Both the position numbers and the translations under genes were made by a program. From assembly GCA_024036415.1 (NCBI GenBank), contig JAMWET010000085.1, positions 27,951 to 91,950 of the forward strand: 64,000 nucleotides of DNA, in the 5' to 3' direction. The notes below the pieces were generated by a model, which was given only the letters and a program-made list of their open reading frames with translations, had not been told where the DNA came from and did not search any database. The DNA is from Prochilodus magdalenae. Its lineage: Eukaryota; Chordata; Actinopteri; Characiformes; Prochilodontidae. Below, one piece after another: positions 1-12,954 of this stretch. Numbering within the stretch: position 1 is the first letter of the stretch; each line of letters begins with the position of its first letter.

Positions 1-248
1 GAACAAAGTAAGGCACTAGTGTGGCAGCTTTCTCAGACTGTGATCCACCCAGTCCGACTGGTTTCAAAAAGTAAACACAGAACATCACATAGATGACATC
101 TAAAGAACTCACTTTTACAATCAGGGACAGGAAACTCCCTGTTAGGTGGTGCAGGTTCAGGCTTAATTCTGATTAGTCAAATTCCCATCTCATTAGGTGG
201 AGTGTATAACTCTAAGTTCTAAATGTAGGTACTGTGGTATAGACTTAC

Positions 249-3200
249 CTATAACTGTGTCAGTAAACGTGCTCTCTCCTTCTGGGGTGAATCTGCTGTT
301 GAGAACTTCACACCTGAATCTCCCCCAGTTTGAGTCGATCTTGGTGAAGGACAGTCTGCTGGACAGATGTACCAGTTTGTCCTCTCCCTCTGTGATCTCC
401 AGTGTAGCGTTGTTGGTCCAGTTGGTGCCGGTACCGTCAAACCAGTGAATGGTTCCTGCTGGATAGCCACCGCTAGCGCTGCAGTGAAACTCAGCAGGGC
501 CACCGTCTACTATCTTCTCTGACCGTGCGGTGATAGATGGTGAGCTGTAATTGGCTAAACAGAGAGAAGATACAAGCAGGTTCTGATTAGTCCTGGTAAA
601 GGTTCTAATTTGCTTAGGAGAGGGATTAGAGCATTAGTGAGTTACTGAGGGGGGAGGTTAGGCTCCCAAAGGTGAAGCAGCTCAAGGCCATGGATTATAA
701 CTCACTCCCTCATGTTTAGCAGCCTGAGTTCTCTCCACAAGGGGGAGCTCCTGGCACTCCAGTACTTTTTGTGGGCATACTTTGAAGCTGTCAGCTCGAT
801 GCCAATACCCAGCATGCACTGGGCACCATGCAACCACTGAACATATGCTAATGCTAGCATAGCCGCTGACATAGAAGCTACAACACATAAAACACAGTAT
901 TCAGCTTTCTGGCTGTGACTTCAGCTATCTGGTTTTGTTTTCCGTATTAGCCACCTAGCAGCCCTTTAAGGATCCGCCCCTCAGGAATCCAGTTTCAAAA
1001 GATCAGCCGGGGAATTTACCTCTATCTGAAACTGGATAATTTCACTCTAGAGACGAGTGTCCGGGGTACAACACAATTAGGCTTGTTTACAGCAATGTTG
1101 TTTTGGCCAGAGTAGAAGCAACCAGTGGCAGTTCTCCTACAGTCCATTACTCCAAAGAAAAGACTGGGTTCCAGTGACTCGAGTAAGCAGAAATTCGGTA
1201 AATGAATACACAAAGCTGACACTCTGGCCATGTGAATCACGAGGGGCTGAGTCAAATGGAAACAGAAAGTGACTCTGAGTGAGGAACAACAGAGGCCTGT
1301 GTAGAACACGCAGTACACAAGAGCTTCCTGTTCCTCCAAGCCAACTTGTGCAAACGCAAGTCGCCTACAAGCCTTCCTGATCGACGGGCTTGTTCCCCAC
1401 TGAGTCAGGGTGTCATCATGCTCAGGTCATGACCTCTGGCTCAGAGCTGGCTTTACTGGCACTTCTTCTAATAACCGTAGATCTCCAGAACACGGTGCTA
1501 CACCTAATCACAGGGAGCAGCAGACACACGACCAAGACCATACACACTACAGGTGCACCAAACGAAAAAATGATTATACGTCTTTAATGATGCCATTTTT
1601 CTACTTCCTGGATACCGCACACACACAGAGACTGTCTCTACAACAAACAGTGATGAGTTATCACGCATCACACATCCAGAAGGCCTGGGGTCACTTAACC
1701 TCCACCCCTACCGCACCATCTGCAGGAACCGTGTGAGGATGTTCAAGCTGCATGGGATGGATTATCACAGGACTCCATCAGGAACCTCTACAGCTCCATA
1801 CCGAGACGTCTGGCGTGTTGGGTTAGCGAACACGGCGGCCCGACGCCATACTGAGAGACAGACTTCTGTATGTGTAGCTCAATAAATATTGATCATATCA
1901 GTCTAAATTTATCATCAGTTATTGATCCTGGTCACCTTTATCCTCCTTCCCCACACACCCGCACTCCCGCACCTCCTTCTGGGTGCAGCTGTTCTCCTGA
2001 TGATGAGTGTGTGTGTAGGATCCAGTTCTGGAGAAAAACGTATGCAGGACCAAACGTGTTGCTTTTCTGTACAACAGAGGACGTGACGAAACCCATCTTC
2101 AAACACATCACTCACCCAACAACCCCGCCCACCCACCACACCGCTATCCGACCCAACAAGAGGAACCTGCCTAGATCTGCAACAGAGACCTAACACTGAC
2201 TGACACGCTTCAGAGCTCTAATGATGCTGCAGCGGATTCAGAAACGAGTCAGGCACCCTGGATCATCACCATCACCTCTATGTGACCTGAAAGATCCAGA
2301 AATTAAAAAAGGTACCCTGAATGAACCTGGCATTTTAAAATCATAACATCTACAGAGGCGCTGAAACCTTCACATGCCTTCAGCACAGACAGTGAGAAGT
2401 GGAACACACCAGTACCACCTTAAATATCATATCACTGCTGTGGACAACATCACCGAGACTCTCTAAACAACAGACACGTACTGTACATATCCGCCCTCTC
2501 TCAGACGATCCCTCTCTAACCCACTGTACGCGAGAGTTTCTCCACAGACCCTCCTGACTCCTCTATATTCTATATTTTGCGTATATATAATAAATCTCGG
2601 TTTATTTAGTATGTGTAGTTAGTGTGTATATGAAAGCTGCCCTGCTGTGGAGTATTAACCTGAGCCTCACCACAAGCTCACCACTTAAAACACATATGTG
2701 TAGTTTAACGCACTGAGGAACGTGAACAGCGATATTCCGCCTTATACATTCAACACGGAATACTTTTGGGAATTTTTACATCTACGGATTAATAAGCAAC
2801 ATGCTGCAGATGTAGATGAAGAGTCTGATATTCTGTGGTCTGCGCGGTGGTCAGTGTCTGACCGGCTATAAGAGTATGTAGTGTATTTGGGCTGGAGAGC
2901 TCGTCTGCTGTATTGGTTGGATTGTGGGTCCCTCAATTAACCAGCCCCTCGGGATGTCATCGTAACCCCTCTCCTAGGAGGGAGGCTGGAGAATCTGTAC
3001 TCATTCCCCCTTAATGAGGAAAGCTCTGTCCTACATGGTGTTCAGGGGTATTTTTGTCCTCTCACCTGTAACGCTGATCCGGAATGTTCCGTCTGGTATA
3101 ATGCCACGATTGGTCACAACCACATACTCATACAGGCCTTCATCAGAGACAGCAGTGTTGGTGATCTGTAAAGATGGATCCTCTCTAGAAGGAAGATTAA

Positions 3201-3778
3201 ATCGAGACTCTCCCTGCACTTCACCATTCATCTGGAACACTGGATCTGTCTCTCCTCTCTTAGTTACTGTCACTGCAGTAATAGTGATGCTCTGATCTGT
3301 AAATCTCTTCCTGAATGAGCAGGAGATCTCTGTGGGCCCTCCAATGACTCCATCTGCAGGCAGGCAGTCCAGACTGAGCAGAGCTGTGTAAACACAGTAA
3401 TCAGAAACACAGTTAGATATTCCCTGATGATGATTCCAGAACCATGAAGAGTTATCACCATACAGGATTATGTTCTGGACATCAGCATGGACACTCAGGA
3501 CCAGACGTACTGAGACTCTGGTACCAGTTTTAGGTATCAATGGATGCACTCATTCTTTCTGGGAGGGAGCTTTTAGAAGGGAACGTCTGGTTCCATTTAA
3601 AAATGTTAGTGGAATTCCCCTTTAAGTTCAGACTCAGAGTGACGGGACTCATGTAGGTACATCTGGTCCAGCAAGAGCTGCTACAGTGGGAGTAAATATT
3701 GAGATCTTGTGACTCACCACCCGCATTCACCAGAGACACGGACACCAGAGTGAGCAGCAGAATGATCTCCACAGCCAT
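249..3778 (-). CDS. B7-like Ig-superfamily membrane protein, gene 1 (partial, 3' end outside window)
   Basis: Three coding exons on the minus strand: signal peptide 3778-3718 (donor GTGAGT), V-like domain 3383-3066, C-like domain 554-249 (donor GTAAGT). All junctions are phase 1, giving 228 residues before the left edge cuts the gene. Residues 1-20 are a hydrophobic signal. The V domain (about 21-126) has Cys42 in the ISCSF B strand and a DEGLY F-strand motif, but Tyr107 stands where cysteine is usual; there is an extra Cys27. The C domain has Cys151 and Cys208, the GYPAGTIHW motif, and sequons NYS, NWT and NAT. This layout is known from B7 ligands (CD80/CD86, PD-L1, CD276), which bind T-cell receptors at the surface of presenting cells; that role is inferred here. 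Loss of the V disulfide also recalls the CD2/SLAM family. The transmembrane exon should lie left of position 1. The C domain is about two thirds identical to gene 2 by hand alignment. The ATG lies 3 nt after a splice acceptor. Confidence 0.82.
557..3065. other. Intron of B7-like gene 1 (V to C exon)
   Basis: Holds a 3' part of the Tc1-derived element at about 1.67-2.01 kb. The remaining sequence (560-1,670 and 2,010-3,060) showed no coding exon or tandem repeat I could support. Confidence 0.6.
1672..2010 (+). mobile_element. Tc1-derived non-autonomous element, copy A (5' truncated)
   Basis: Starts just before the internal deletion junction of the family and runs through the shared 3' end (AATAAATATTGATCATATCA region) to the terminal GATGATGAGTGT. 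It retains the frame encoding IRNLYSSIPRR-like residues typical of the C-terminus of Tc1 transposases. Confidence 0.75.
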
Positions 3779-3785
3779 GTTCTGT

Positions 3786-3787
<2 letters not shown>

Positions 3788-3825
<38 letters not shown>

Positions 3826-3830
3826 GAGGG

Positions 3831-3896
<66 letters not shown>
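3788..3896. repeat. (GA)n microsatellite abutting the gene 1 splice acceptor
   Basis: About 109 bp of nearly pure GA on the plus strand. On the transcribed sense of gene 1 it is (CT)n ending directly at CTTCTACAG, the acceptor before the ATG exon, so it forms that acceptor's polypyrimidine tract. Confidence 0.9.
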
Positions 3897-3901
<5 letters not shown>

Positions 3902-4149
3902 ACAGCTGAAGAGTAGAGTGCTTCATCTTCTCAGAGTGACCTCATTTCCATCATTCATTAGAACCTCCACTGCAAACCAAAGAACACTACTACAGATCTC
4001 GCAGGCTCTTCATGAGGAGGTGATGGGAGGTGATGTGGAGAACCATTACAGAGTTATTCATACGACCACCTTTAACGATGTACGGCCTGCTCTGGGAGTC
4101 AGTAAACTTCTGAATGATGTGGGAATGAGCAGGGATTAAAGCACCTAAT

Positions 4150-4745
4150 TTACATATCATTTACATAAGGCATGCCTCCGATTCCATCAAATAACGCAGT
4201 GCAGAAAACATCTGATACAATCAACCTGTCCAGCTGCTGGTCGCCATCACCTACATGGTTGGTTGACCAGTATAATGAAATAAACACATCCGGTGATATT
4301 CCCTCCTTCCCAGGTGCCCAGGACAGGAAACGCGCCCCCTGTGACTGAACCGTACCGAACCTAACACTGTGTACTACCTCCATGAGCACCAACAACAGCT
4401 GGGACTGGATCGGGCCTGGACTGGACAGGGTTCTGGACATAGGCCGCATCAGTGTTCAGACGCTCTAACATCAAAGACTTGGTCTTCTGGTCCAGATTTG
4501 GTGGATGCCTTCCCTGGAGTCTTCCTGGTTGTTCCAGGGAGCATTTTGTGGGCCAGTCCAGATGTACGACTCAGTCACATCTGCTGCTCTGTGAACGCCA
4601 GAGCTGTCATCTTGGAAAACCGGAATAGGAAATGCTGTGTTCCTCAGTAAGACAATGGATTACAGAGGATCCTGGTTGTCCAGCAGCTCAGTGTAGGAAC
4701 TGTGGTCCAGATCCCCTGTCACCTCAGCCAAAGAGCCCATTTCCA
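4150..4745. repeat. Dispersed repeat with the CAGCTGGGACTGGAT segment
   Basis: Shares AACAGCTGGGACTGGAT, GGACTGGAC...GGTTCTGGA and CATCAAAGA...GGTC with 38,280-38,640; the inverse is found near 16,150-16,200. It is a dispersed repeat of unknown class, perhaps part of the same LINE family as 15.7-18.4 kb. Confidence 0.6.
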
Positions 4746-5449
4746 CCTAATAGACCCCACTGAGGAGTGTGCATGAGCTCCCCCTGTCTGTATGGGTTTC
4801 CGGTTTCCTCCTCCGGCTGCTCCTGCTTCCTCCTGTCCAGACACATGCAGTCAGGGGAAGTGGAGATGCTGAACTTTCCCCCAGTGAGGTCTAGGTGAGG
4901 ATGTATGTCTGTGTATCTGGGGTTGGGCTGGAGGCGGAGCCTGACAGTGTTTCACTATCCTCTGAGCCCCGTATTAGTCTAATGACCATAAAGACAGAAG
5001 CCGAGTCTGATTATTGATTAAGTTAGGTTACTGTTTGTACAGCGTGAGTGGTCTGAAGTTTAAATCCCAAAAGTTTTGGAGATACTTGTTTTTCTTTGGA
5101 CAGCAAAGAAATGGTAAATGGATATCGGCCCTAAATATCAGTTATTAATGTTTATGATTATTGATAATCAATATCGCCCCAGACAGAAAAACATATCGGT
5201 CGACCTCTAGTCAGCAGAGTAAACAAAAGTACAGTGTAACGTCTTTAAATGGAACACAGCATATTTGTTTATACCAAACCGCCACATGTAAAACAGGTAC
5301 ACCCACTCCTGCGGTAGGACTGGACGAGGTACACAGAGCACGTAGCTGAGTTACAGTAATTCCCCCAGGGTAAACTCCTCCTCCAGAGTCAGAGTCAGTT
5401 CCTCCTTTAGTCCTCCACTGGAGTTATGTACCTTTACACAGTTATGGAG
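4746..5449. other. Stretch with no gene recognised
   Basis: No exon, transposase or tandem array could be supported here; short open frames look random. Confidence 0.5.
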
Positions 5450-6045
5450 AGTACAGTAAAAAGTATGTCCCATGTCAGATGAAGTAGAGTAACAGTACTA
5501 AAGTATGTCCCTTCAGATGTACTTAAGTATGGAGGGAGAGTACCAGTACTAAAGTATGTACCTTCAGATGTACTTAAGTATGCCCCCCGAGACGTGTTTG
5601 TACCAGTATTAATGCTCTTAATTTTGATCCTGTACTTCAGATTTTGTACTGAAGTATGGAGAGTAACAGTACTACTAAAGTATGTCCCTTCAGATGTAAC
5701 TTAAGTATGGAGAGTAACAGTACTAAAAGTATGTCCTTCAGATGTACTTAAGTATGGAGAGTAACAGTATGTACCTTCAGATGTACTTAAGTATGGAGAG
5801 TAACAGTGCAGAGTACTAAAGTATGTACCTTCAGATGTACTTAAGTATGGAGTAACCGTTACTAAAGTATGTACTTCAGTACTTAAAGTAGAGTACCTTT
5901 CAGATGTACCTTCAGATGTACTTAAGTATGGAGAGTACCAGTACTAAAGTATGTACCTTCAGATGTACTTAAGTATGGAGAGTACCAGTACTAAAGTATG
6001 TACCTTCAGATGTACTTAAGTATGGAGAGTAACAGGAGCATGGTT
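5450..6045. repeat. Minisatellite, ~47-bp unit
   Basis: About a dozen copies of a unit containing CCTTCAGATGTACTTAAGTA followed by TGGAGAGTACCAGTACTAAA, with many indels in the first half. Confidence 0.9.
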
Positions 6046-6750
6046 TATTACGGCTCTAATGTTCTATTATCATTTCTGGAACAGGACTCTTCATCAGCTC
6101 AGTGTAGGTGAAGAGACTCTGGTGTCTCTCAGTCCACCAGTCTTTAATAGAAGCTCATTCATTAGTCTGATACTGACCTCTATTCACATCATGACTGAAG
6201 GAGAACAGGTTCTATTATCTAGAACCAAGGTCTGTCCAACAGGTCCAAACAAGCCCAGAATAGAGTGAGCGCTGCAGCCCCTCCCCGGCTACACGTTCTA
6301 AAACATTCTGAGAATGTGCAGTGCAGTGTTCATTAATAGTCTCAGGGGGAAGTGTTCTTTCGGTTCCCAGAATGTTCTTTCGTAAGAAAGGAGAACATTG
6401 TCTGAAAACATTATGTCATATCTGGTCTCAGTAACATCCTTAAAACATTTTCCGCATGCTGAGCTAAAAATATTCTTCGTCTGTTAACCTGTGTCCCAGA
6501 GAACATCCTCAACACCGCCTCTGAACGCTGCAGGTAGAACCCCACATCTTAGTTAGCATCTAACCTCACCGGAACATTACCTGAACATTATAAAAACCTT
6601 CTTTAAACATTAGACTACAGCGTTCTCTTTAAAACTGTATTAGAACGTATAGGGAACGTTCTGGGAATGTTCCCCGTAAGCTGGGCTGACTGGTGGACTC
6701 GCTCTTGCTTGGACTGTTGATGTTTATATGCTCACAGAAGGTGCAGTAAA
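6046..6750. other. Stretch with no gene recognised
   Basis: Unique-looking sequence with one short plus-strand open frame at 6,059-6,268 that resembles nothing I know. Confidence 0.45.
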
Positions 6751-6754
6751 CAGA

Positions 6755-7320
6755 TATTAGACTGTAGTGGACCGTAGTGGACTGTGGTGGATCGTAGTGG
6801 ACTGTGGTGGATCGTAGTGGACTGTGGTGGACCGTAGTGGACTGTAGTGGACCGTAATGGACTGTAGTGGACCGTAATGGACTGTATTGGGCCGTAGTGG
6901 ACCATAGTGGACTATAGTGGGCTGTAGTGGACCGTAGTGGACTGTAGTGGACCGTAATGGACTGTATTGGGCCGTAGTGGACCATAGTGGGCCGTAGTGG
7001 ACTGTAGTGAACTGTAGTGGACCGTAGTGGGCCGTAGTGGACCGCAGTGGACTGTGGTGGACCATAGTGGACTGTGGTGGACCATAGTGGACTGTAGTGG
7101 ACCATAGTGGACTGTGGTGGACCGTAGTGCACCGTGGTGGACCTTAGTGCACCGTAGTGGACTGAACTGGACCGTAGTTGACTGTAGTTGACTGTAGTAG
7201 ACCGTAGTGGACCATAGTGGACCGTAGTGGACTGAAGTGGACCGTAGTTGACTGTAGTTGACTGTAGTGGACTGTAGTGGCCCGTAGTTGACTGTAGTTG
7301 ACTGTAGTGGACTGTAGTTA
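6755..7320. repeat. Minisatellite, 10-bp unit
   Basis: Tandem GTAGTGGACY, about 56 copies. Because three units make 30 bp, all frames tend to stay open; the minus strand shows open frames up to 244 codons with STTVHYGPLQ-like periodicity. These are not genes. Confidence 0.95.
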
Positions 7321-8300
7321 AGACCCCCAGAATGAAGAGATTCCAGTTCAGATACACCAACACACCACTTACAGTAACTAGTTACAGTCACTTCATAAAC
7401 CAGCTTTCACTCCAGTTACCACAGATGTTCTACCAGATGACTGTTCAGTGAGCTGACTGTACAGATACATCAAAAACGAAAACGAAAAACGAAAGCACAC
7501 TGAGTGAAGAAACTCTAATTAAGTGACACATTAAACTGTCTCCGGTCGAAACCTTACACCCCCCTTTAAATACCACGTCCCCCCACAGTGAAAACTCCAC
7601 CATCTTAGAACATCATAAACACAGAGTGGTGCCTCCCACAGTAACATCTCCTACAAGGTTCCCAAAGCTGGGATACGAGGTTCTGCTCCAGACATGAAAT
7701 ACGACCTCACACACACGGTATTACATAATCATTACACACATTACAATACTTACTATACTTAATATACTTAATATACATATATTTAATATACTTCAGTACA
7801 CTGAAGTACTCCTGAGGTACATATACTAATTATTATATTTATTAAAATGTAAAAATGATAATAAATTTATATATAACATTTATAATACATTTCTAGATAT
7901 TATTCATTATATTAATAATATCGTGGAAATTAAAAGGAGAATATATATATATATTGTTTTTTTAATTTGTATGAAAAACAGTAATGTGTTTGAAATGTGC
8001 TTGCTGATATTAAAGTATTTTAAAGTACATTAAATTAAAGTATCCTTCTTTTTTACCTGGGTGTGGATAATTTCCCCAGTACTCAGTTACCTCTCCTTTG
8101 TGGTTTTGACTTGGAACAAACCCATTCCTAAAATAATACTAAAGCTGAATATCTGACACACATGAAGATGGGCACTGGAAAATGGAAGCTGAAAAAGTCC
8201 CGTTTAATTTTGAACATTTTACCAGATATATCATACGGGGCTTCCCCTGACAGCTCAGAGCTCAGGTGGTCTTCTCTCATTTAGAAAGTACACATGATAC
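7321..8300. other. AT-rich stretch with no gene recognised
   Basis: AT-rich, notably 7,720-8,040, with runs of TATATA. No supported feature. Confidence 0.45.
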
Positions 8301-8309
8301 ACATGCTCT

Positions 8310-8335
8310 GTTAATATATATATTAATATATATTA

Positions 8336-8390
<55 letters not shown>
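8310..8390. repeat. (TA)n/(TG)n microsatellite
   Basis: TATATATTAATATATA followed by about 21 TG units. Confidence 0.9.
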
Positions 8391-8391
<1 letters not shown>

Positions 8392-8494
8392 TGCCAGTCA
8401 GTCGGTTTAGACCCGGCTTTTCATAGCAGTTCTCCTTTTGTGTATCTTAAAGCTTTACTGTAGAATAAAAGTGAAGATACCAAACTATAAACTA

Positions 8495-10205
8495 GCCCTC
8501 ATGGAATTATACAGTCCACCTTAAAACCTTTTCATGGAATTATACAGTCCACCTTAAAACCCTCTCATGGAATTATCCAGTCCACCATTGGAAATCCACA
8601 CCTCTCATGTCAGAATTATCCAGTCACCTTAAAAAACTCCTCTCATGGAATTATTCACGTCCACTTTAAAACCCTCTCATGGAATTATCCAGTCCACCTT
8701 AAAACCCTCCCATGGAATTATCCAGTCCACCTTAAAACCCTCCCATGGAATTATTTTTTTTACCAGTCCACACTTAAAACCCTCCCATGGAATTATCCAC
8801 CCCCACAACAAAAGTCCCACCTTAAAACCACACTATCATGGAATTCAGTACACAGTAACCATATAAAAAACCCTCTTGGGCAATTTTACAGTCCACCTTA
8901 AAACCCTCCCATGGGAATTATCCAGTCCACCTTTCAAAACCCATCACATGGAAATATACAGTCCACCTTAACAACCTTGGTATAGTGACCATGCTGCACA
9001 AATCCTATACAGTTAAAAACACACCTAACAAACCTCTCATGGAATAATTATCCAGTCAACTCCTTGAAAAACCCTCTCAATGGAAATTATCCGGTCCACC
9101 TTTAAAACCCTCCCATGGAATTATACAGGTCCACCTTAAAACCCTCTCCATAGGAATTATCCACAGTCCACCTTAAAAACCCTCTCATGGAATTATCCAG
9201 TCCACCTTAAAACCCTCCCATGGAATTATCCAGTCCACCTTAAAACCCTCTCATGGAATTATCCAGTCCACCTTAAAACCCTCTCATGGAATTATACAGT
9301 CCACCTTAAAAACCCTCTCATGGAATTATACAGTCCACCTTAAAACCCTCTCATGGAATTATCCAGTCCACCTTAAAAACCCTCTCATGGAATTATCCAG
9401 TCCACCTTAAAACCCTCACATGGAATTATACAGTCCACCTTAAAACCCTCACATGGAATTATCCAGTCCACCTTAAAACCCTCACATGGAATTATCCAGT
9501 CCGCCTTAAAACCCTCACATGGAATTATCCAGTCCACCTTAAAACCCTCACATGGAATTATACAGTCCACCTTAAAACCCTCCCATGGAATTATCCAGTC
9601 CACCTTAAAACCCTCTCATGGAATTATACAGTCCACCTTAAAACCCTCTCATGGAATTATACAGTCCACCTTAAAACCCTCCCATGGAATTATCCAGTCC
9701 ACCTTAACACCCTCTCATGGAATTATACAGTCCACCTTAAAACCCTCTCATGGAATTATCCAGTCCACCTTAAAACCCTCCCATGGAATTATCCAGTCCA
9801 CCTTAAAACCCTCTCATGGAATTATCCAGTCCACCTTAAAACCCTCTCATGGAATTATCCAGTCCACCTTAAAAACCCTCTCATGGAATTATCCAGTCCA
9901 CCTTAAAACCCTCCCATGGAATTATACAGTCCACCTTAAAACCCTCCCATGGAATTATCCAGTCCACCTTAAAACCCTCTCATGGAATTATCCAGTCCAC
10001 CTTAAAACCCTCCCATGGAATTATACAGTCCACCTTAAAACCCTCCCATGGAATTATCCAGTCCACCTTAAAACCCTCTCATGGAATTATCCAGTCCACC
10101 TTAAAAACCCTCTCATGGAATTATCCAGTCCACCTTAAAACCCTCCCATGGAATTATCCAGTCCACCTTAAAACCCTCCCATGGAATTATCCAGTCCACC
10201 TTAAG
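8495..10205. repeat. Minisatellite, 33-bp unit, about 50 copies
   Basis: Unit contains CATGGAATTATCCAGTCCAC followed by CTTAAAACCCTC. From 9,180 on copies are near identical; from 8,760 to 9,150 they carry many one-base indels and foreign bits. Thirty-three bp equals 11 codons, so the minus strand shows an 11-residue repeat (GFKVDWIIPCE) that is not a gene. Confidence 0.96.
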
Positions 10206-11030
10206 CCCCTCCAGAGTGGAGCTGTACAGGAGGATGGAGCAGCTTCCTTACCCTGCAGTGGAGCTGATAGAACAAGGTTTATTACTAAGCAGGTTTGGAG
10301 CGATTCTATTGGTCGGTCCATCATGAATATTCACTAAGCTGAAAGGAGAACTAGAGCTTTTACACTGTGCAGAAAAAGAGATCAAAGTTTTTACACCACT
10401 AAATATATATTAGAGGTGGAGATATGGAGGAGTACCATACTGTGTACATCAGGAGTAGATGTGGTGTAGCAGGATATGGACTGGTTCAGACTCTCATCAG
10501 GTGGAGCTGTTCAGTGTACCACTGTAGAGTCTATAAGACCACCAGCTACATCATTCAGAGGGCGGTGTACCTAAACCTTTGACTGGCGGTGTGTATATAC
10601 ATCACTGTAAGTAGTAAAGCCCTTCAAGTTCACTCACTCAGTTCAGCCAGGGAAGGGTGGTTTGCTTGAACTCCAGACAGGTCAAAGGTCGTGCAGACTA
10701 CAGCAGCTCAGCTTCCATCACCCAGCCGAACCTAAAACACCATAAACACACAGGATGAGTAAACAAACAGGGTTTACAACCAGGTTTACAACGCACCTGC
10801 AAACCGACACAGACACAACAATGCTAATGACGCACGTTTAAACACGGCCAGCCTCAGCGAGCTTACCAGCCGAGCACACAGCGCCTGGAACCCAGCCCCT
10901 TCCCAGAAGACTGGACATGATCTGTACTGAACTGTTGGGAACAAATCAGCGCCGATATCAACACTGGACTCCACACTGAATTCACCAATACAATAACCAC
11001 TGACATAAAAACTGAAATCATCACCAACAA
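10206..11030. other. Stretch with no gene recognised
   Basis: Unique-looking sequence between two minisatellites; no exon supported. Confidence 0.45.
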
Positions 11031-11034
11031 TCTC

Positions 11035-11935
11035 CATTGGTCTCAATAGTGAAATCACCACTGAAATCATCATCAAAATCACCACTGATCTCAATACTGA
11101 AATCACCACTGATATCACCACTGAAATCATCACCAAAATCACCACTGATCTCAATACTGAAATCACCATTGATATCACCACTGAAATCTTCATCAAAATC
11201 ACCACTGATCTCAATACTGAAATCACCACTGATATCACCACTGAAATCATCACCAAAATCACCACTGATCTCAATACTGAAATCACCACTGATATCACCA
11301 CTGAAATCATCACCAAAATCACCACTGATATCAATATTGAAATCACCACTGATATCACCACTGAAATCATCACCAAAATCACCACTGATCTCAATACTGA
11401 AATCACCATTGATATCACCACTGAAATCATCACCAAAATCACCACTGATATCAAAAATGAAATGACCACTGAAATCCTCACCAAAAATCACCACTGGTCT
11501 CAATACTGAAATCACCACTGATATCACCACTGAAATCATCACCAAAATCACCACTGATCTCAATACTGAAATCACCATTGATATCACCACTGAAATCATC
11601 ACCAAAATCACCACTGATATCAAAAATGAAATGACCACTGAAATCCTCACCAAAAATCACCACTGGTCTCAATAGAAAAATCACCACTGAAATCATCACC
11701 AACATCACCACTGATCTCAGTAGTGAAATCACCACTGATATCACCACTGAAATCATCACCAAAATCACCACTGATATCAATAGTGAAATCACCAATGATA
11801 TCAAAAATGAAATGACCACTGAAATCCTCACCAAAAATCACCACTGATCTCAGTGAAATCACCTCTGAAATCAAAAAAAGTCAACTGATCTCAATACTGA
11901 AATCACCACTGATCTCAGTAGTGATTTTGGTTGAA
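11035..11935. repeat. Minisatellite, ~60-bp higher-order unit
   Basis: Built of short ATCACCACTGA / ATCATCACCAAA blocks arranged in 60-bp higher-order units such as GATCTCAATACTGAAATCAC. Open frames on both strands (up to 232 codons) reflect the period and are not genes. Confidence 0.93.
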
Positions 11936-12379
11936 AGGGTTGAATGCTAGTGATCCCGGCCTCCTGCTGTAGTTAGTGGTCTAACAAGAGTCCACAAATA
12001 ACCAGGCAAGCTGGAACTTGGCGGTGGGTGGAGCTATCAGCATGATAATGATCTTATTGGAAATCAGACGTTACTATGGAGACGTTCCACGGCAGGGCTA
12101 AGTCTGAATAAGCCCCTGGTTTGCATGGACTTCAGGACAGAAGCTTTTGCATGTGACCGGTAGATCCACTTGATAACGAAATTCCCACCCAGAGTTTAGT
12201 TCCTGATTCTCCTGCTGGTCCTTTTTCCCCAGACCGCTACTCGGTGCCTCCTGTGTGAGTCCTGCTCAGAATTCCTGGTTTAATGAGGCGTGTTTCATCC
12301 TAACTAACTTTACATAGAGCAGCTCACTGAACACATGGCGTCCACATCACAGTCGGGCTGGCGAGGGCAGGTCGAAACA
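11936..12379. other. Stretch with no gene recognised
   Basis: No feature could be supported. Confidence 0.45.
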
Positions 12380-12384
12380 AGGCT

Positions 12385-12860
12385 GGTGTCTTTAGAGGTA
12401 GGAGGCTGGTGTCTTTAGAGGTAGGTGGCTGGTGTCGTTAGAGGTAGGAGGCTGGTGTCTTTAGAGGTAGGAGGCTGGTGTATTTAGAGGTAGGAGGCTG
12501 GTGTATTTAGCGGTAGGAGGCTGGTGTATTTAGAAGTAGGAAGCTGGTTTATTTAGAGGTAGGAGGCTGGTGTCTTTAGAGGTAGGAGGCTGGTGTCTTT
12601 AGCGGTAGGAGGCTGGTGTCGTTAGAAGTAGGAGGCTGGTGTCTTTAGAGGTAGGAGGCAGGTGTCGTTAGAGGTAGGAGGCTGGTGTCTTTAGCGGTAG
12701 GAGGCTGGTGTCGTTAGAAGTAGGAGGCTGGTGTCTTTAGAGGTAGGAGGCTGGTGTCGTTAGAGGTAGGAGGCTGGTGTATTTAGAGGTAGGAGGCTGG
12801 TGTCTTTAGAGGTAGGAGGCTGGTGTATTTAGAGGTAGGAGGCAGGTGTCTTTAGAGATC
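12385..12860. repeat. Minisatellite, 23-bp unit, about 21 copies
   Basis: Tandem TTAGAGGTAGGAGGCTGGTG with TGTCT/TGTAT/TGTCG variants. Confidence 0.95.
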
Positions 12861-12954
12861 GAGACTACAAAGGCTCCATTCAGTGGACCTGCCCGTGTAA
12901 GTCTAAAAACACAAGCTGGCTTTTGTACGTGACCTGAATGTCTTTCACTGCACC

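Noticed and set aside
249..503. 84-codon minus-strand open frame
   Set aside because: Out of frame with the true Ig C-domain exon, which shows Cys151/Cys208 and correct splice sites.
6629..7363. 244-codon minus-strand open frame with HYGPLQSTT periodicity
   Set aside because: Entirely produced by the 10-bp tandem repeat; no start context, domain or splice support.
10786..11484. 232-codon hydrophobic open frame rich in ISVVISV
   Set aside because: Translation of the 60-bp higher-order repeat; other frames are equally open.
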